From positions 1 to 64,000 of the forward strand of contig NZ_JABBYC010000019.1 of assembly GCF_016742955.1 (NCBI RefSeq): a stretch of DNA of 64,000 bases. Reading direction: 5' to 3'. The number at the start of each line of letters is the position of its first letter. Within the stretch, counting starts at the first letter, position 1. Shown here piece after piece: positions 1 to 9,077 of this stretch. Below the pieces are notes generated by a model that saw nothing but the letters and a program-made list of their open reading frames with translations, was not told where the DNA came from and did not search any database. The stretch comes from Myceligenerans indicum (GTDB taxonomy: Bacteria > Actinomycetota > Actinomycetes > Actinomycetales > Cellulomonadaceae). A program made the translations under genes and the position numbers.

Positions 1-72
1 ACCACCCCCGAGGACACCACCACCGCCATCACCACCAACTCTGACCAGCCTGTACTCCCCACTGCCGCCTGA
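1..72 (+). CDS. C-terminal tail of a gene entering from the left (partial)
   Basis: The window opens inside a reading frame that ends with TGA at 70-72. Only 23 residues are visible, rich in Thr and ending in LPTAA, which is too little to name a family. The base composition here and to about position 120 is less GC-rich than the rest of the window. The downstream stretch around 85-125 resembles the kind of sequence found just beyond transposase genes, so this could be the end of an IS transposase, but no terminal inverted repeat can be checked because the other end lies outside the window. Confidence 0.4.
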   Translation, partial: TTPEDTTTAITTNSDQPVLPTAA

Positions 73-297
73 CCACCCACAACCTGAAGGATTACGAAAC
101 GGTTACACCACTACCTGGGACTTGACCAACCGCGGTGTCGTCTGGCGTGACGGCGGGCCCGTGTGGCCCTGAGGCTCGCACACGCTGCCGACATGCCCGA
201 GCGCGCCCGTCCGGATGACGTCGGGGCGCCGGCCCCGGTCCTGGACCGGGTCCGTCGTCAGGCCGAGACGGCTCCGGCGGGGTAGCGACCCGCCTCC

Positions 298-311
298 CGG
301 ACGATAGTCTG
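298..311. promoter_or_regulatory. Possible DevR-like half-palindrome upstream of the PRTase-hydrolase gene
   Basis: The bases CGGACGATAGTCTG have GGAC/GTC arms around a 4-bp centre. Nine of 14 positions match the mycobacterial DosR core GGGACTTTAGTCCC. The site ends right at the purine-rich ribosome-binding stretch of the gene at 330, closer to the start than the better DevR-like boxes of this window (53-65 bp). The remainder of 73-329 contains no convincing gene. Confidence 0.3.
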
Positions 312-329
312 GAGGGGAGGCGGATCAGG

Positions 330-1844
330 ATGCTGTTCAGCGATCGCACCGACGCGGGGCGCCGGCTGGCACGGCGCCTGGAACCCCTGCGCGCCGAGGA
401 CGTCGTGGTCCTCGGGCTGCCGCGCGGTGGCGTCCCGGTCGCGTTCGAGGTCGCGAACGCGCTGGACGCGCCACTGGACGTGATCGTGGTCCGCAAGGTG
501 GGTGTTCCCTATCAGCCGGAGCTGGCCATGGGCGCCGTCGGTGAAGGCGGCGTCCTGGTGCTCAACGATGCCGTCGTGCGGCGCGTGGACCTGGGGGCCG
601 AGGAACTCGCCGAGGCCGAGCAGGTCGAACGCACGGAGCTGTCCCGCCGCGTGAAGCGGTTCCGTGGCGGGCACGAGCGGATCGGGCTGGCAGGCCGGAC
701 CGCACTGGTCGTCGACGACGGCGTGGCCACGGGGGCCACCGCCCGTGCCGCCTGCCAGGTGGCACGGGCGCAGGGTGCCCGCCGAGTGGTCCTGGCGGTG
801 CCGGTGGGCTCCACCGACGCCGTCCGCTCGCTGCGCGGTGACGCCGACGAGGTGGTGTGCCTGGCCGAGCCGGCCAGGTTCATGTCGGTCGGCCAGTGGT
901 ACCGCGATTTCCGGCAGACCTCGGACGAGGAGGTCTCCGAGCTCCTCGACCGGGCCAGGCGGCGCGGAACCGCGCAGGTCGCCGTTCGGCCGCAGGAGGC
1001 CGACCCACCAGGGGCGGATGCCGATCCGCCACCGGCCGACGCCGATCCGCCACCGGCGGAGGCCGGCCTGCCACCGGCCGATCCACCGCCGTCCGCGGCC
1101 GATCCACCGACGGCCCCCGCCGAGCCCGGGCCCGCAGCACCCGACGACCCGCCTCTGGTCGACGACGAGGTGCACGTCCTGGCGGACCAGGCGCGACTGG
1201 CAGGGCATCTCACGATCCCGGAGACTCCGGTGGGCATCGTGGTGTTCGCCCACGGCAGCGGCAGCAGCCGGCACAGCCCCCGAAACCGTTACGTCGCGGC
1301 GCGACTCCACGAGGCGGGGCTGGGGACGCTGCTGTTCGACCTGCTCACGCCACACGAGGAACTCGACCGTGCCAGGGTGTTCGACGTCGAGCTGCTCGCC
1401 CGCAGGCTGGTCGAGGTCACCCTCTCGTTGCGCACCCAGGCGGAGGCCGCCGCCCTGCCGATCGGGTACTTCGGAGCCAGCACCGGGGCGGGCGCGGCAC
1501 TGTGGGCCGCGGCCGACCCTCGCGTCGACGTCGGGGCGGTGGTCTCCCGTGGTGGCCGACCGGACCTCGCCGAGGAACGGCTCGCGCTCGTCACCACACC
1601 GACCCTGCTGATCGTGGGTGGGCATGACCGGATGGTGCTGGACCTCAACCGCCGCGCCCAGGCCGCGATGCCGGGCGGGTGCGAACTCGCCGTCGTCCCC
1701 GGAGCGACCCACCTGTTCGAGGAGCCGGGCGCGCTCGACCAGGTCGCCGAGCTCGCGCGGGACTGGTTCCTGCGGCACCTCGGCAGTCACGAGGGCGGCG
1801 GGCCCGCGGCCGGTCCAGCAGGGTCGGGTACGCGCCTGTCCTGA
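330..1844 (+). CDS. Phosphoribosyltransferase / dienelactone-hydrolase-like fusion protein
   Basis: This 504-residue fusion has two domains. Residues 1-215 are a type I phosphoribosyltransferase with the PRPP loop VVDDGVATGATA at about 127-138. Residues 285-490 are an alpha/beta hydrolase with nucleophile GASTG (Ser384), Asp433 and His461. Between them, about 222-280, is a low-complexity linker of ADPPPAD-type repeats that reflects a short DNA tandem repeat. The ATG follows a strong purine-rich ribosome-binding site (GGAGGGGAGG, 311-320). The same domain pair occurs in Rv0571c, a member of the M. tuberculosis DosR regulon, so the gene probably belongs functionally with the dormancy island 9 kb downstream. 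The substrate of each domain is unknown. Confidence 0.85.
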   Translation: MLFSDRTDAGRRLARRLEPLRAEDVVVLGLPRGGVPVAFEVANALDAPLDVIVVRKVGVPYQPELAMGAVGEGGVLVLNDAVVRRVDLGAEELAEAEQVERTELSRRVKRFRGGHERIGLAGRTALVVDDGVATGATARAACQVARAQGARRVVLAVPVGSTDAVRSLRGDADEVVCLAEPARFMSVGQWYRDFRQTSDEEVSELLDRARRRGTAQVAVRPQEADPPGADADPPPADADPPPAEAGLPPADPPPSAADPPTAPAEPGPAAPDDPPLVDDEVHVLADQARLAGHLTIPETPVGIVVFAHGSGSSRHSPRNRYVAARLHEAGLGTLLFDLLTPHEELDRARVFDVELLARRLVEVTLSLRTQAEAAALPIGYFGASTGAGAALWAAADPRVDVGAVVSRGGRPDLAEERLALVTTPTLLIVGGHDRMVLDLNRRAQAAMPGGCELAVVPGATHLFEEPGALDQVAELARDWFLRHLGSHEGGGPAAGPAGSGTRLS

Positions 1845-1912
1845 CCGGATCCGTCCGCCAGGCGCCCGGATCGGGCCTCCCGCCGGCAGGACGTCGGGCA
1901 CAGACTGGAGCC

Positions 1913-2482
1913 ATGAACCGAGCACTGATCGTCATCGACGTCCAGGAGTCCTTCCGGGTGCGCCCGCTGTGGGCCGACACGCTCAACCCCGGTGTCGCGG
2001 AACCCGTCAACCGGCTGGTCTCCTTGGCCCGCGCGGCCGGTGACCTGGTGGTCTGGGTGCTGCACACCGAACCGGGATCTGGCGGCCCCTTCGACCCCGA
2101 GTCCGGTCACGTCCGGCTGTTCGAGGAACTGAGCGACCCGCTGCCCGGTGAGCCGGTGCTGCACAAGACGTCCCACAACGCCTTCACCACGACCAACCTG
2201 CAGCAGATCCTCACCGCCCACGGCGTGACCGAGCTGCGCGTCTGCGGCATCCGGGCCGAGCAGTGCGTGGAGACCACCACGCGCATCGGCTCCGACCTCG
2301 GCTACGACCTGACGTTCGTCAGCGACGCGACGAGCACCGACCCGCTGGGCCCGTTCAGCGCCGCCGACATCCTCGAACGTACCGAGACCGTCCTGCGCGA
2401 CCGTTTCGCGCGGATCGCCACCGTCGCCGAGCTGGAGGCGGAGGCCGCCTCGCTGTCCGAGGTGGCACCATCGGCGGGGTGA
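1913..2482 (+). CDS. Isochorismatase-family cysteine hydrolase
   Basis: The 189-residue protein starts MNRALIVIDVQESF, with the Asp of the VIDVQ strand as the conserved catalytic acid. It has His-Lys in LHKTSHNAF and the catalytic Cys in GIRAEQCVETT, the usual nicotinamidase/isochorismatase arrangement. Such enzymes cleave amides or vinyl ethers of small molecules in the cytoplasm, but the specific substrate cannot be read from the sequence. Its stop codon overlaps the GTG start of the next gene (GTGA at 2479-2482), so the two are probably translated together and the regulator may sense the substrate or product of this hydrolase. Confidence 0.88.
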   Translation: MNRALIVIDVQESFRVRPLWADTLNPGVAEPVNRLVSLARAAGDLVVWVLHTEPGSGGPFDPESGHVRLFEELSDPLPGEPVLHKTSHNAFTTTNLQQILTAHGVTELRVCGIRAEQCVETTTRIGSDLGYDLTFVSDATSTDPLGPFSAADILERTETVLRDRFARIATVAELEAEAASLSEVAPSAG

Positions 2483-3417
2483 CCACTGTCGTCTTCCTGC
2501 TCCTGCCCGGGGTCCATCTGCTCGACCTGGCGGGCCCCGCGCAGGCGTTCTTCACGGCGACGGACCTCGGTCACCGCCACGACCTGCACTATGTCTCGGG
2601 AGAAGCCGGGCCCGACGCCGGAAGGGTGCCCTCGGCGCAGGGCCTCCCACTGGTCGCGGGCTCCGACTGGCCGGCCCTGTGCCCCCGCGACCTCGTCGTC
2701 GTCCCCGGATGGCGGATCGGGAACGACCCGGTGACATGGCCCCGGCTGGGCGAGCCGGTGCGGGAACGCCTTGCCGCGCATCACGCGGCGGGCGGCACCG
2801 TCGCCAGCGTGTGCGCGGGATCGGACGCGCTGGGTCAGGCAGGGCTGCTCGACGGACGGCGCTGCACCACGCACCACGCCGTGCAGGACCGCCTGGCCGC
2901 CCGGTACCCGAGGGCGCGGGTGGTGCGCGACGTCCTGTTCACCACCGACGACGGCGTCGTCACCTCCGCCGGCATCGCCAGCGGGATCGACCTCTCGCTG
3001 TACCTGCTCGCCGCGCGGCACGGTCCGGCGCTCGCTGCACGGGTGGCCCGCGAGATGGTGGTCCACGCCCGCCGAAACGGTGCCGACCCGCAGGCCAGCG
3101 CGATGCTGCGACACCGCTCGCACGTCGACGACACCGTGCACCGCGTGCAGGACCATATCGACGCCCACTTCACGCGCGCACTCCCGCTCGCTGAGCTGGC
3201 CGCCCACGCCGGAGTCTCCGAGCGGACGCTGACCAGGCAGTTCGCCCGCGCCACCGGGCTGACGCCCCTGCGCTACCAGCAGATCCTGCGGCGAGAGCGG
3301 GCCGAACAGCTCATCGGCCACGGCGCGACCGTCGAGTCGGCAGCGCGCACGGTGGGCTTCCAGGATCCGAGGATGCTGCGCCGGCTGCGGAGTGCGGCCG
3401 CACTGCCTGAGGGCTGA
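2479..3417 (+). CDS. DJ-1/PfpI-domain AraC-family transcriptional regulator
   Basis: The 312-residue protein has an N-terminal class I amidotransferase-like (DJ-1/PfpI) domain to about residue 185. The elbow is SVCAGSDALGQAGLLDG, typical of GlxA-like regulators. Two AraC helix-turn-helix motifs follow at about 215-305 (LAAHAGVSERTLTRQFARATG). The GTG start is chosen because it overlaps the stop of the isochorismatase by 4 bp and gives an N-terminus beginning with the first beta strand (TTVVFLLLPGVHLLDLAGP). In this family the amidotransferase fold serves as a ligand sensor. It probably regulates its own operon. Confidence 0.88.
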   Translation: MTTVVFLLLPGVHLLDLAGPAQAFFTATDLGHRHDLHYVSGEAGPDAGRVPSAQGLPLVAGSDWPALCPRDLVVVPGWRIGNDPVTWPRLGEPVRERLAAHHAAGGTVASVCAGSDALGQAGLLDGRRCTTHHAVQDRLAARYPRARVVRDVLFTTDDGVVTSAGIASGIDLSLYLLAARHGPALAARVAREMVVHARRNGADPQASAMLRHRSHVDDTVHRVQDHIDAHFTRALPLAELAAHAGVSERTLTRQFARATGLTPLRYQQILRRERAEQLIGHGATVESAARTVGFQDPRMLRRLRSAAALPEG

Positions 3418-3448
3418 CCTCGTCCTACGGTCAGGCCTGGTCCGTGCG

Positions 3449-3472
3449 CGCCGCCCGGGGACCCGGGCGGCG
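3449..3472. terminator. Bidirectional terminator hairpin
   Basis: An 11-bp perfect inverted repeat, CGCCGCCCGGG and CCCGGGCGGCG with 2 bp between, lies in the 66-bp gap between two convergent genes. There is no clear T-run on either side, so this is an intrinsic-like GC hairpin only. Confidence 0.6.
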
Positions 3473-3483
3473 AGTCTCGGTGG

Positions 3484-4494
<1,011 letters not shown>

Positions 4495-4545
4495 GGCTCC
4501 TGGATCGCTTTCTGTCGGGGTTCCCGGTCGAGAGGTCTTGTTTCT

Positions 4546-4583
4546 GGAACGACCCTTCCAATATATACTGGACAGGTCGTTCC
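4546..4583. promoter_or_regulatory. Divergent promoter with TetR operator
   Basis: A 9-bp perfect inverted repeat, GGAACGACC (4546-4554) and GGTCGTTCC (4575-4583), brackets the only AT-rich stretch of this gap, which contains TATACT (4564-4569) on the plus strand and TATATT on the minus strand. The left arm also begins a second dyad, TGGAA-N6-TTCCA. The repeat covers both promoters, so the TetR protein encoded at 4617 most likely controls itself and the reductase. Confidence 0.7.
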
Positions 4584-4616
4584 GGAAAGCTGTCTTCGTC
4601 ACAGGAGGTCACGCGT

Positions 4617-5207
4617 ATGGCCAGGACCCCGGCGTTCGAACGTGAGGTGGTCGTGCGTTCGGCGCGGTCGCTGTTCTGGGAGCACGGGTACGAGGACACG
4701 AGCGTGCCGGCCCTGGAGAACGCGACCGGCCTGAGCCGGTCGAGCATCTACAACGCCTTCGGCTCGAAGCGCGGGCTGTTCGACGCCGTCGTGCAGAGCT
4801 ACCTGGACGAGGTGATCCGCCCGCGGCTGCGGCCCCTGTGCGAGGACGTCGTCGCACCCGGCGCGATCACCGAGTACCTCCAGGGGCTCGGCAGGGCGCT
4901 CAAGGGGGTGGGGTCGATGTCCGCGGTGAACGGCTGCCTGCTCATCAACGCCGCCGGCGCCCCCATCGCGCACGACGCGCAGATCGCCCGGGTGATCGAC
5001 GAGTATCGCGAGGAACTGCGCACGGCATTCGCCCGGGGGGTCGACGCGCGCCTGCCCGCCGTGCCGGGGCAGGACCGCGACCGGCTCACCGACGTCGTCA
5101 CCGGGCTGGTCGTGGCTGCTTTCGCCCTGGTCCGGATCGCACCGGCCGAAGCGGCACGGAGCCTGAGGGCGGCCGAGGAACTGGTCGAGCACGCTCCCGG
5201 CGCCTGA
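4617..5207 (+). CDS. TetR/AcrR-family repressor (YxaF/LmrA-like C-terminus)
   Basis: This is a 196-residue one-domain repressor. The N-terminal helix-turn-helix lies at about 25-50 (ATGLSRSSIYNAFGSKRGLFDAVV). The C-terminal ligand domain carries a GCLLINAAGAP segment typical of the YxaF/LmrA group. An AGGAGG stretch precedes the ATG. Its divergent partner is an NADP-dependent enone reductase, and the shared operator lies 34-71 bp upstream of this start, so it is likely autoregulated and induced by the reductase substrate. Confidence 0.9.
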   Translation: MARTPAFEREVVVRSARSLFWEHGYEDTSVPALENATGLSRSSIYNAFGSKRGLFDAVVQSYLDEVIRPRLRPLCEDVVAPGAITEYLQGLGRALKGVGSMSAVNGCLLINAAGAPIAHDAQIARVIDEYREELRTAFARGVDARLPAVPGQDRDRLTDVVTGLVVAAFALVRIAPAEAARSLRAAEELVEHAPGA

Positions 5208-5293
5208 CGGACCGTGCCCGAGGCCCGGCGGGACGGCCGTTTCGCCGGTGCGGGCGTACTGGAGGGTCCGGGCACCGGCGGAACGGCGGCTCC

Positions 5294-5884
5294 TCACGAC
5301 CGGGACAGCGTGGACCGTGCGTCGGTGAGGGCGCGTGCCCACCAGTGGAGCTGGTCCAGCATGGCCTTCGCGGCGCCCGTCGGCTCCTCCGGTTCCCGAA
5401 GGTCGCCGTGCTCGTCGAACATCAGGTAGTAGCGCGGGAACGAGACGTAGCCGCGGACCGTGTGCGCGTTGAGCTCGTTGAAGACCTGCCGCAGCGACTC
5501 GATGGCGAGCAGGCCGCCGCTCGTGCCGCTGTAACCGACGAAGCCCACGGTCTTGGCGTCCCACTCGGTGACATGCCAGTCGATCACCGCCTTGAGCACT
5601 GCCGGGAAGCTGCGGTTGTAGTCGGGGGTGACGACGACGAAGGCGTCGGCCGCGCCGAGGCGCCGCGTGAGGTCCGTCATGCCGTCCGGCCGCGGCGGGT
5701 TCGGGTCGAGCGCGGGCGGGGTGGCCGGAAGTTCCAGCGGCAGTTCGGCGTCGGCGAGGTCGATGACATCTACCTCGAAGGCGCCGTGCTGTGCCGCCAG
5801 GTCGGCGATCCACCGCGCCACCACCGGGCCGAACCGCCCCTTCCGGACGCTGCCGACGATCACCGCGAGCTTGAGCCGGGACAT
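5294..5884 (-). CDS. NADPH-dependent FMN reductase / quinone reductase
   Basis: The 196-residue flavodoxin-fold protein has the phosphate-binding loop GSVRKGRFGPVVARW at residues 11-25, and TPDYNRSFPAVLKAVIDW plus FVGYSGTSGGLLA, the hallmark segments of the NADPH:FMN reductase family (SsuE/ChrR/ArsH-like). It probably reduces FMN or quinones by two electrons. A clear ribosome-binding site (AAGGAGAGAC) precedes the ATG. It is divergent from the XRE regulator at 6028 and convergent with the TetR gene at 4617. Confidence 0.88.
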   Translation of the reverse strand: MSRLKLAVIVGSVRKGRFGPVVARWIADLAAQHGAFEVDVIDLADAELPLELPATPPALDPNPPRPDGMTDLTRRLGAADAFVVVTPDYNRSFPAVLKAVIDWHVTEWDAKTVGFVGYSGTSGGLLAIESLRQVFNELNAHTVRGYVSFPRYYLMFDEHGDLREPEEPTGAAKAMLDQLHWWARALTDARSTLSRS

Positions 5885-6027
5885 GTCTCTCCTTGGGTTC
5901 CGGTCGGGCGACCGGTCGGCCGCCGCGTCTCCACCCTGGGCTCGGCGCGGACCGCCGGGAAGGCCGGGCCGATGGTGGTACTGACCCGGCCACCCTTCCG
6001 GCGGGCCCGCCTTGTACCGTGCCCAGG

Positions 6028-6882
6028 GTGAGCGACAACGAGCTGGGACTGTTCCTCCGGAGCCGCCGGGAGGCGGTCACCCCGGCGCAGGTGGGCCTGC
6101 CGGCGGGGCCGCGCCGCCGGACGCCGGGCCTGCGGCGGGCAGAGCTGGCCACGCTCGCCGGCGTGAGCATCGAGTACATCACCCGTCTCGAGCAGGGGCG
6201 TGACCGCCGCCCGTCACCGCCGGTGCTGGCGGCCCTCGCCGACGCGCTGCGGCTCACGCCGAGTGAGCGCGTCCACCTGTACCGGCTCATCAAGACGGGC
6301 GACGGCGCGTTCGGCTGCATGGGAGACACCCTGCCGAGCCGCGAGGTACGGCCGTCCGTCCGCGCCGTGCTCGACCACCTCGAACCCGCTCCGGCCGTCG
6401 TGCTGAACCGTCTGACCGAGATCCTGGCCTGCACCGACGGGTACCGCCGTCTCATGGGGTCGACCGGCCTTCTCGACGAGGGAGCCCCGGCCAACCTCGC
6501 CCGGTTCGTCTTCACCGATCCCCGCGCCCGCATCTGCTACCCGGACTGGGGAGACCGCGCCGACCAGACGGTCGCCGCTCTGAAGCAGGGCCCGTTCCGC
6601 GCCGACCCGAACGTCGCCGCGCTGGCGGACGAGCTGACCGTCGCGGCCGGCACGGAGTTCACCCGGCGCGTGGAGACCGTCCCGGGCCTGGCCGCGGCCA
6701 CCGGCATCACGCGGTTCCACCACCCCGAGGCCGGTGAGCTCCGCCTGGCGTACGAGGTGCTCGAACTCTCCGCCGACGACGCCCAGCGCGTGGTCGTTCA
6801 CCTCCCGGCCGACGCCCCGAGTGCGGCGGCCCTCGAACGGCTCGAGAGCAGGCGGACGGGCCACCTGCGCGCGGTGCCCTGA
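6028..6882 (+). CDS. XRE-family regulator with MmyB-like ligand-binding domain
   Basis: The 284-residue protein has a helix-turn-helix at about residues 30-80 (RRAELATLAGVSIEYITRLEQG) followed by the MmyB-like PAS-related domain (VVLNRLTEILACTDGYRRLMG...). The family often sits next to oxidoreductases, as here, and binds fatty-acid-like or aromatic ligands. The GTG start is supported by TACCGT (6015-6020), a -10-like element 7 bp before it, and by the lack of a ribosome-binding site, implying a leaderless mRNA. It probably controls the divergent FMN reductase. Confidence 0.88.
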   Translation: MSDNELGLFLRSRREAVTPAQVGLPAGPRRRTPGLRRAELATLAGVSIEYITRLEQGRDRRPSPPVLAALADALRLTPSERVHLYRLIKTGDGAFGCMGDTLPSREVRPSVRAVLDHLEPAPAVVLNRLTEILACTDGYRRLMGSTGLLDEGAPANLARFVFTDPRARICYPDWGDRADQTVAALKQGPFRADPNVAALADELTVAAGTEFTRRVETVPGLAAATGITRFHHPEAGELRLAYEVLELSADDAQRVVVHLPADAPSAAALERLESRRTGHLRAVP

Positions 6883-6907
6883 GCCGCCGCCACGACGCTC
6901 CCCGCGG

Positions 6908-7813
6908 TCAGAGCGCCGGGCGTCCGGTTCCTCGGCCCGGCGACCCGACGGCCTCCGCCAGCCTCAGGACGGCCGGCCGCGCCGAGGCGTGGGTGCGTAC
7001 CTCGATCCGGTGGACGAGCCGGGGCGAGGTGAGAGGAACGACCGTGAGCCCGTCGGGCGCGGGTGCGGCGGGGTCGTCGTCGGGCAGGGCTCCGGACATC
7101 GGTGCGGCGTGCAGGCCGTGGCCCGCGCGCACGAGCGATGCCACCGTGTCCGTCGAGCTGCCGGAGTAGACCGCGCCGCGACGCAGCCGGAGCCGCGCGG
7201 CGGCGGAGAGGTCCGACGTCGCGCACCGGGTCCTCGTCGTGTCGAGCCACCGCGTGTCGGTGAGCGTGGCCAGATCGAGCACCCGACGCCGCGCGAGCGG
7301 ATGGTCGGCCGGCAGGAGCACCCCGACGGGCGCCTCCGCCACCAGCCTGACGATCAGGTCCGTGTCCGTTCCGGTCAGCGGGTCGCGCGGCGCGGCGATC
7401 CCGTCGACGACGGCGACGTCCGCGCCTCCGGACGCCAGGGCGGCGGACGCCGTCGCGGCGTCGTGCACGACGACGGCGGTCAGCGGGCCGGCCGTCGGCA
7501 CGAGGTGCTCGGTCGCGGGCGTGCTGCTCACGGACACGGGCCGGTCCGCGTCGCGCCCGGTCAGCCGGGTGACCGCGGCCCGCGCGGCCTGTTCGTGGGC
7601 CAGGATCTGCCGGGCGTGCCGCAGGAACTCCCGGCCGGCCGGTGTCGGGGCGACCGACGGGCGGCGGGTGAGGAGCGGGGCGCCCGCGGCCTTCTCGAGG
7701 CCGGCCACGTGCTGGGAGACGGCTGACTGGGTGAACCCCAGCGCGGCGGCCGCACGGGAGAACGAACCGGTCTCGGCGACGGTGGTCAGGCTGAGCAGGG
7801 CGCGTGTGTCCAC
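6908..7813 (-). CDS. LysR-family transcriptional regulator
   Basis: The 301-residue protein has a winged helix-turn-helix at residues 1-60 (AAAALGFTQSAVSQHVAGLEKAAG) and a PBP2-type effector domain after about residue 90. The GTG start is preceded by GATACT on the minus strand (plus-strand 7820-7825) with a 6-bp gap and no ribosome-binding site, so the transcript is probably leaderless. It diverges from the amidotransferase-like gene at 7906, which is its most likely target. Confidence 0.9.
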   Translation of the reverse strand: MDTRALLSLTTVAETGSFSRAAAALGFTQSAVSQHVAGLEKAAGAPLLTRRPSVAPTPAGREFLRHARQILAHEQAARAAVTRLTGRDADRPVSVSSTPATEHLVPTAGPLTAVVVHDAATASAALASGGADVAVVDGIAAPRDPLTGTDTDLIVRLVAEAPVGVLLPADHPLARRRVLDLATLTDTRWLDTTRTRCATSDLSAAARLRLRRGAVYSGSSTDTVASLVRAGHGLHAAPMSGALPDDDPAAPAPDGLTVVPLTSPRLVHRIEVRTHASARPAVLRLAEAVGSPGRGTGRPAL

Positions 7814-7832
7814 GCGGTCAGTATCCCTCGGC

Positions 7833-7862
7833 CATCAGGAAAAGCGATCGTCGCATCAGGAA
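7833..7862. promoter_or_regulatory. Candidate LysR operator: paired CATCAGGAA repeats
   Basis: CATCAGGAA occurs at 7833-7841 and again at 7854-7862, exactly 21 bp (two helical turns) apart, with a GCGA-TCG-TCGC dyad between them. The pair lies in the 92-bp gap between the divergent LysR and amidotransferase-like genes, as expected for LysR recognition and activation half-sites. Confidence 0.5.
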
Positions 7863-7905
7863 TCATCGTTGGACGTGATACCCCGTGCGCGCACAGCATG
7901 GGGAC

Positions 7906-8640
7906 ATGAACCCCACACGCATAGCCCTGGTCGGGGACCGTTCGACGGCGGTCCGCGCGCACGAGCAGATCCCGCGGATCGTGTCCGCGTACGACGACGT
8001 CGACCTGCACTGGCTCCCGACCGACCAGCTCGTGCCCGGGGAAGCCTCCGCGTTCGACGGCGTCTGGGTCGTCCCCGGCTCCCCGTACGCGGACGAGGCG
8101 CGGGTCGTCGAGGCGATCCGGGATGCCCGGACGGACGGGACGCCGCTGCTCGGAACGTGCGGCGGGTATCAGCACATGGTGCTGGAGTTCGCGCGCACCG
8201 TCGTCGGCGTCGACGCCCACCATGCCGAGAGCCGCGGCGCCCGGGAGGCCGCTCCGTCGTCGACGGCGCTCATCACGGAGCTCGCCTGCTCGTTGAAGGG
8301 TCACAGCGGGCAGATCGACGTCGTCCCCGGCAGCAGGGCGGTGGCCGCCCTCGGCGAGCAGAGCTTCGAGCGGTTCCACTGCTCCTTCGGGCTGACCGCC
8401 GCGGATGCGGAACCCCTGGTCGCGGCCGGACTGGTGGTGTCCGCGCGGAGCCCTGAGGGCGAGCCCCGGGTCGTCGAGCTGCCCGGGGAGGCGTTCTGGC
8501 TGGGCACCGCGTTCCAGCCGGAGCTCGCGGACACCCAGCCGCATCCGGTGATCGACGCGTTCGTGGTGGCGGCCCGCCACCGGGCGCGCGGGCGTCGTGC
8601 CGTTGCCGTCGGCGTGGCCGACCGGGCGGCCGGGAGGTGA
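7906..8640 (+). CDS. Class I glutamine-amidotransferase-like protein (CTP-synthase C-terminal related)
   Basis: This 244-residue stand-alone GATase1 fold carries the nucleophile elbow LLGTCGGYQHMV with its Cys. The C-terminal motif that normally reads F-H-P-E is LGTAFQPEL, so the catalytic His is replaced by Gln. This matches what I recall of the family named CTP synthase C-terminal region-related (seleno)protein, where the elbow Cys can be selenocysteine. Glutaminase activity is therefore doubtful and the role is unknown. The LysR gene diverges from it. Its stop overlaps the GTG of a truncated hydrolase gene, and the last 20 residues look unrelated to the family. Confidence 0.72.
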   Translation: MNPTRIALVGDRSTAVRAHEQIPRIVSAYDDVDLHWLPTDQLVPGEASAFDGVWVVPGSPYADEARVVEAIRDARTDGTPLLGTCGGYQHMVLEFARTVVGVDAHHAESRGAREAAPSSTALITELACSLKGHSGQIDVVPGSRAVAALGEQSFERFHCSFGLTAADAEPLVAAGLVVSARSPEGEPRVVELPGEAFWLGTAFQPELADTQPHPVIDAFVVAARHRARGRRAVAVGVADRAAGR

Positions 8641-9077
8641 CGCGCGCGGAGGGAACCCCCACGACACTGGTCGCGCACAGTCTCGGCTGTCTCACCGCTG
8701 CCTCGTGGCTCGTCGGGCAGGGGCCGGGCCCGGTGGTCGGAGCCCTGCTGGTAGCCGTCCCCGATCCGTCGGGTCCGGTGTTCCCGGCCGCGGCGACGGC
8801 GGGAGGCTTCCGGACGGTCCGTCGCCGGCTCCCGGTTCCGGTCACCGTCGTCGCGTCGAACGACGATCCCTACGCGACCCCGGAATGGACGCGAGAACTT
8901 GCCGCGACGTGGGGTGCCGAGCTCATCGAGATCGGGGGCGCCGGCCACCTGAACGACGCGAGCGGGCTCGGGACCTGGCCCGAGGGGCGGCGGATCCTTC
9001 GCGGCCTCATGCGGCGGACCGGTGCAGCCGCGACTCGATCGTGCGGTGCAGCCCCGGCGTGTACGCGACCAGTGTGA
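8637..9077 (+). pseudogene. N-terminally truncated RBBP9/YdeN-type serine hydrolase
   Basis: The frame begins almost directly at the nucleophile strand, TLVAHSLGCLTAASWL, and continues through the Asp (SNDDPY) and His (GAGHLNDASGLG) of the triad to EGRRILRGL. Family members carry roughly 55-65 further residues before this point, including the first beta strand and oxyanion loop, and those are absent. The frame also runs about 25 residues past the normal family end, into the 3' end of the convergent macro-domain gene. A deletion that fused the upstream gene to the middle of this one is the simplest reading. It may still be translated through GTGA coupling. Confidence 0.6.

Noticed and set aside
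73..329. Remnant insertion sequence at the left edge
   Set aside because: The stretch after position 72 resembles IS flanks, but no inverted terminal repeat, transposase motif or target duplication can be shown within the window.
258..1925. Long antisense frame over the PRTase-hydrolase gene
   Set aside because: The frame is open only because of codon bias on the real strand; its product shows no domain.
5208..5293. Terminator between the TetR gene and the FMN reductase gene
   Set aside because: Only broken, low-quality complementarity (GTGCCCG with CGGGCAC) was seen, not a convincing hairpin.
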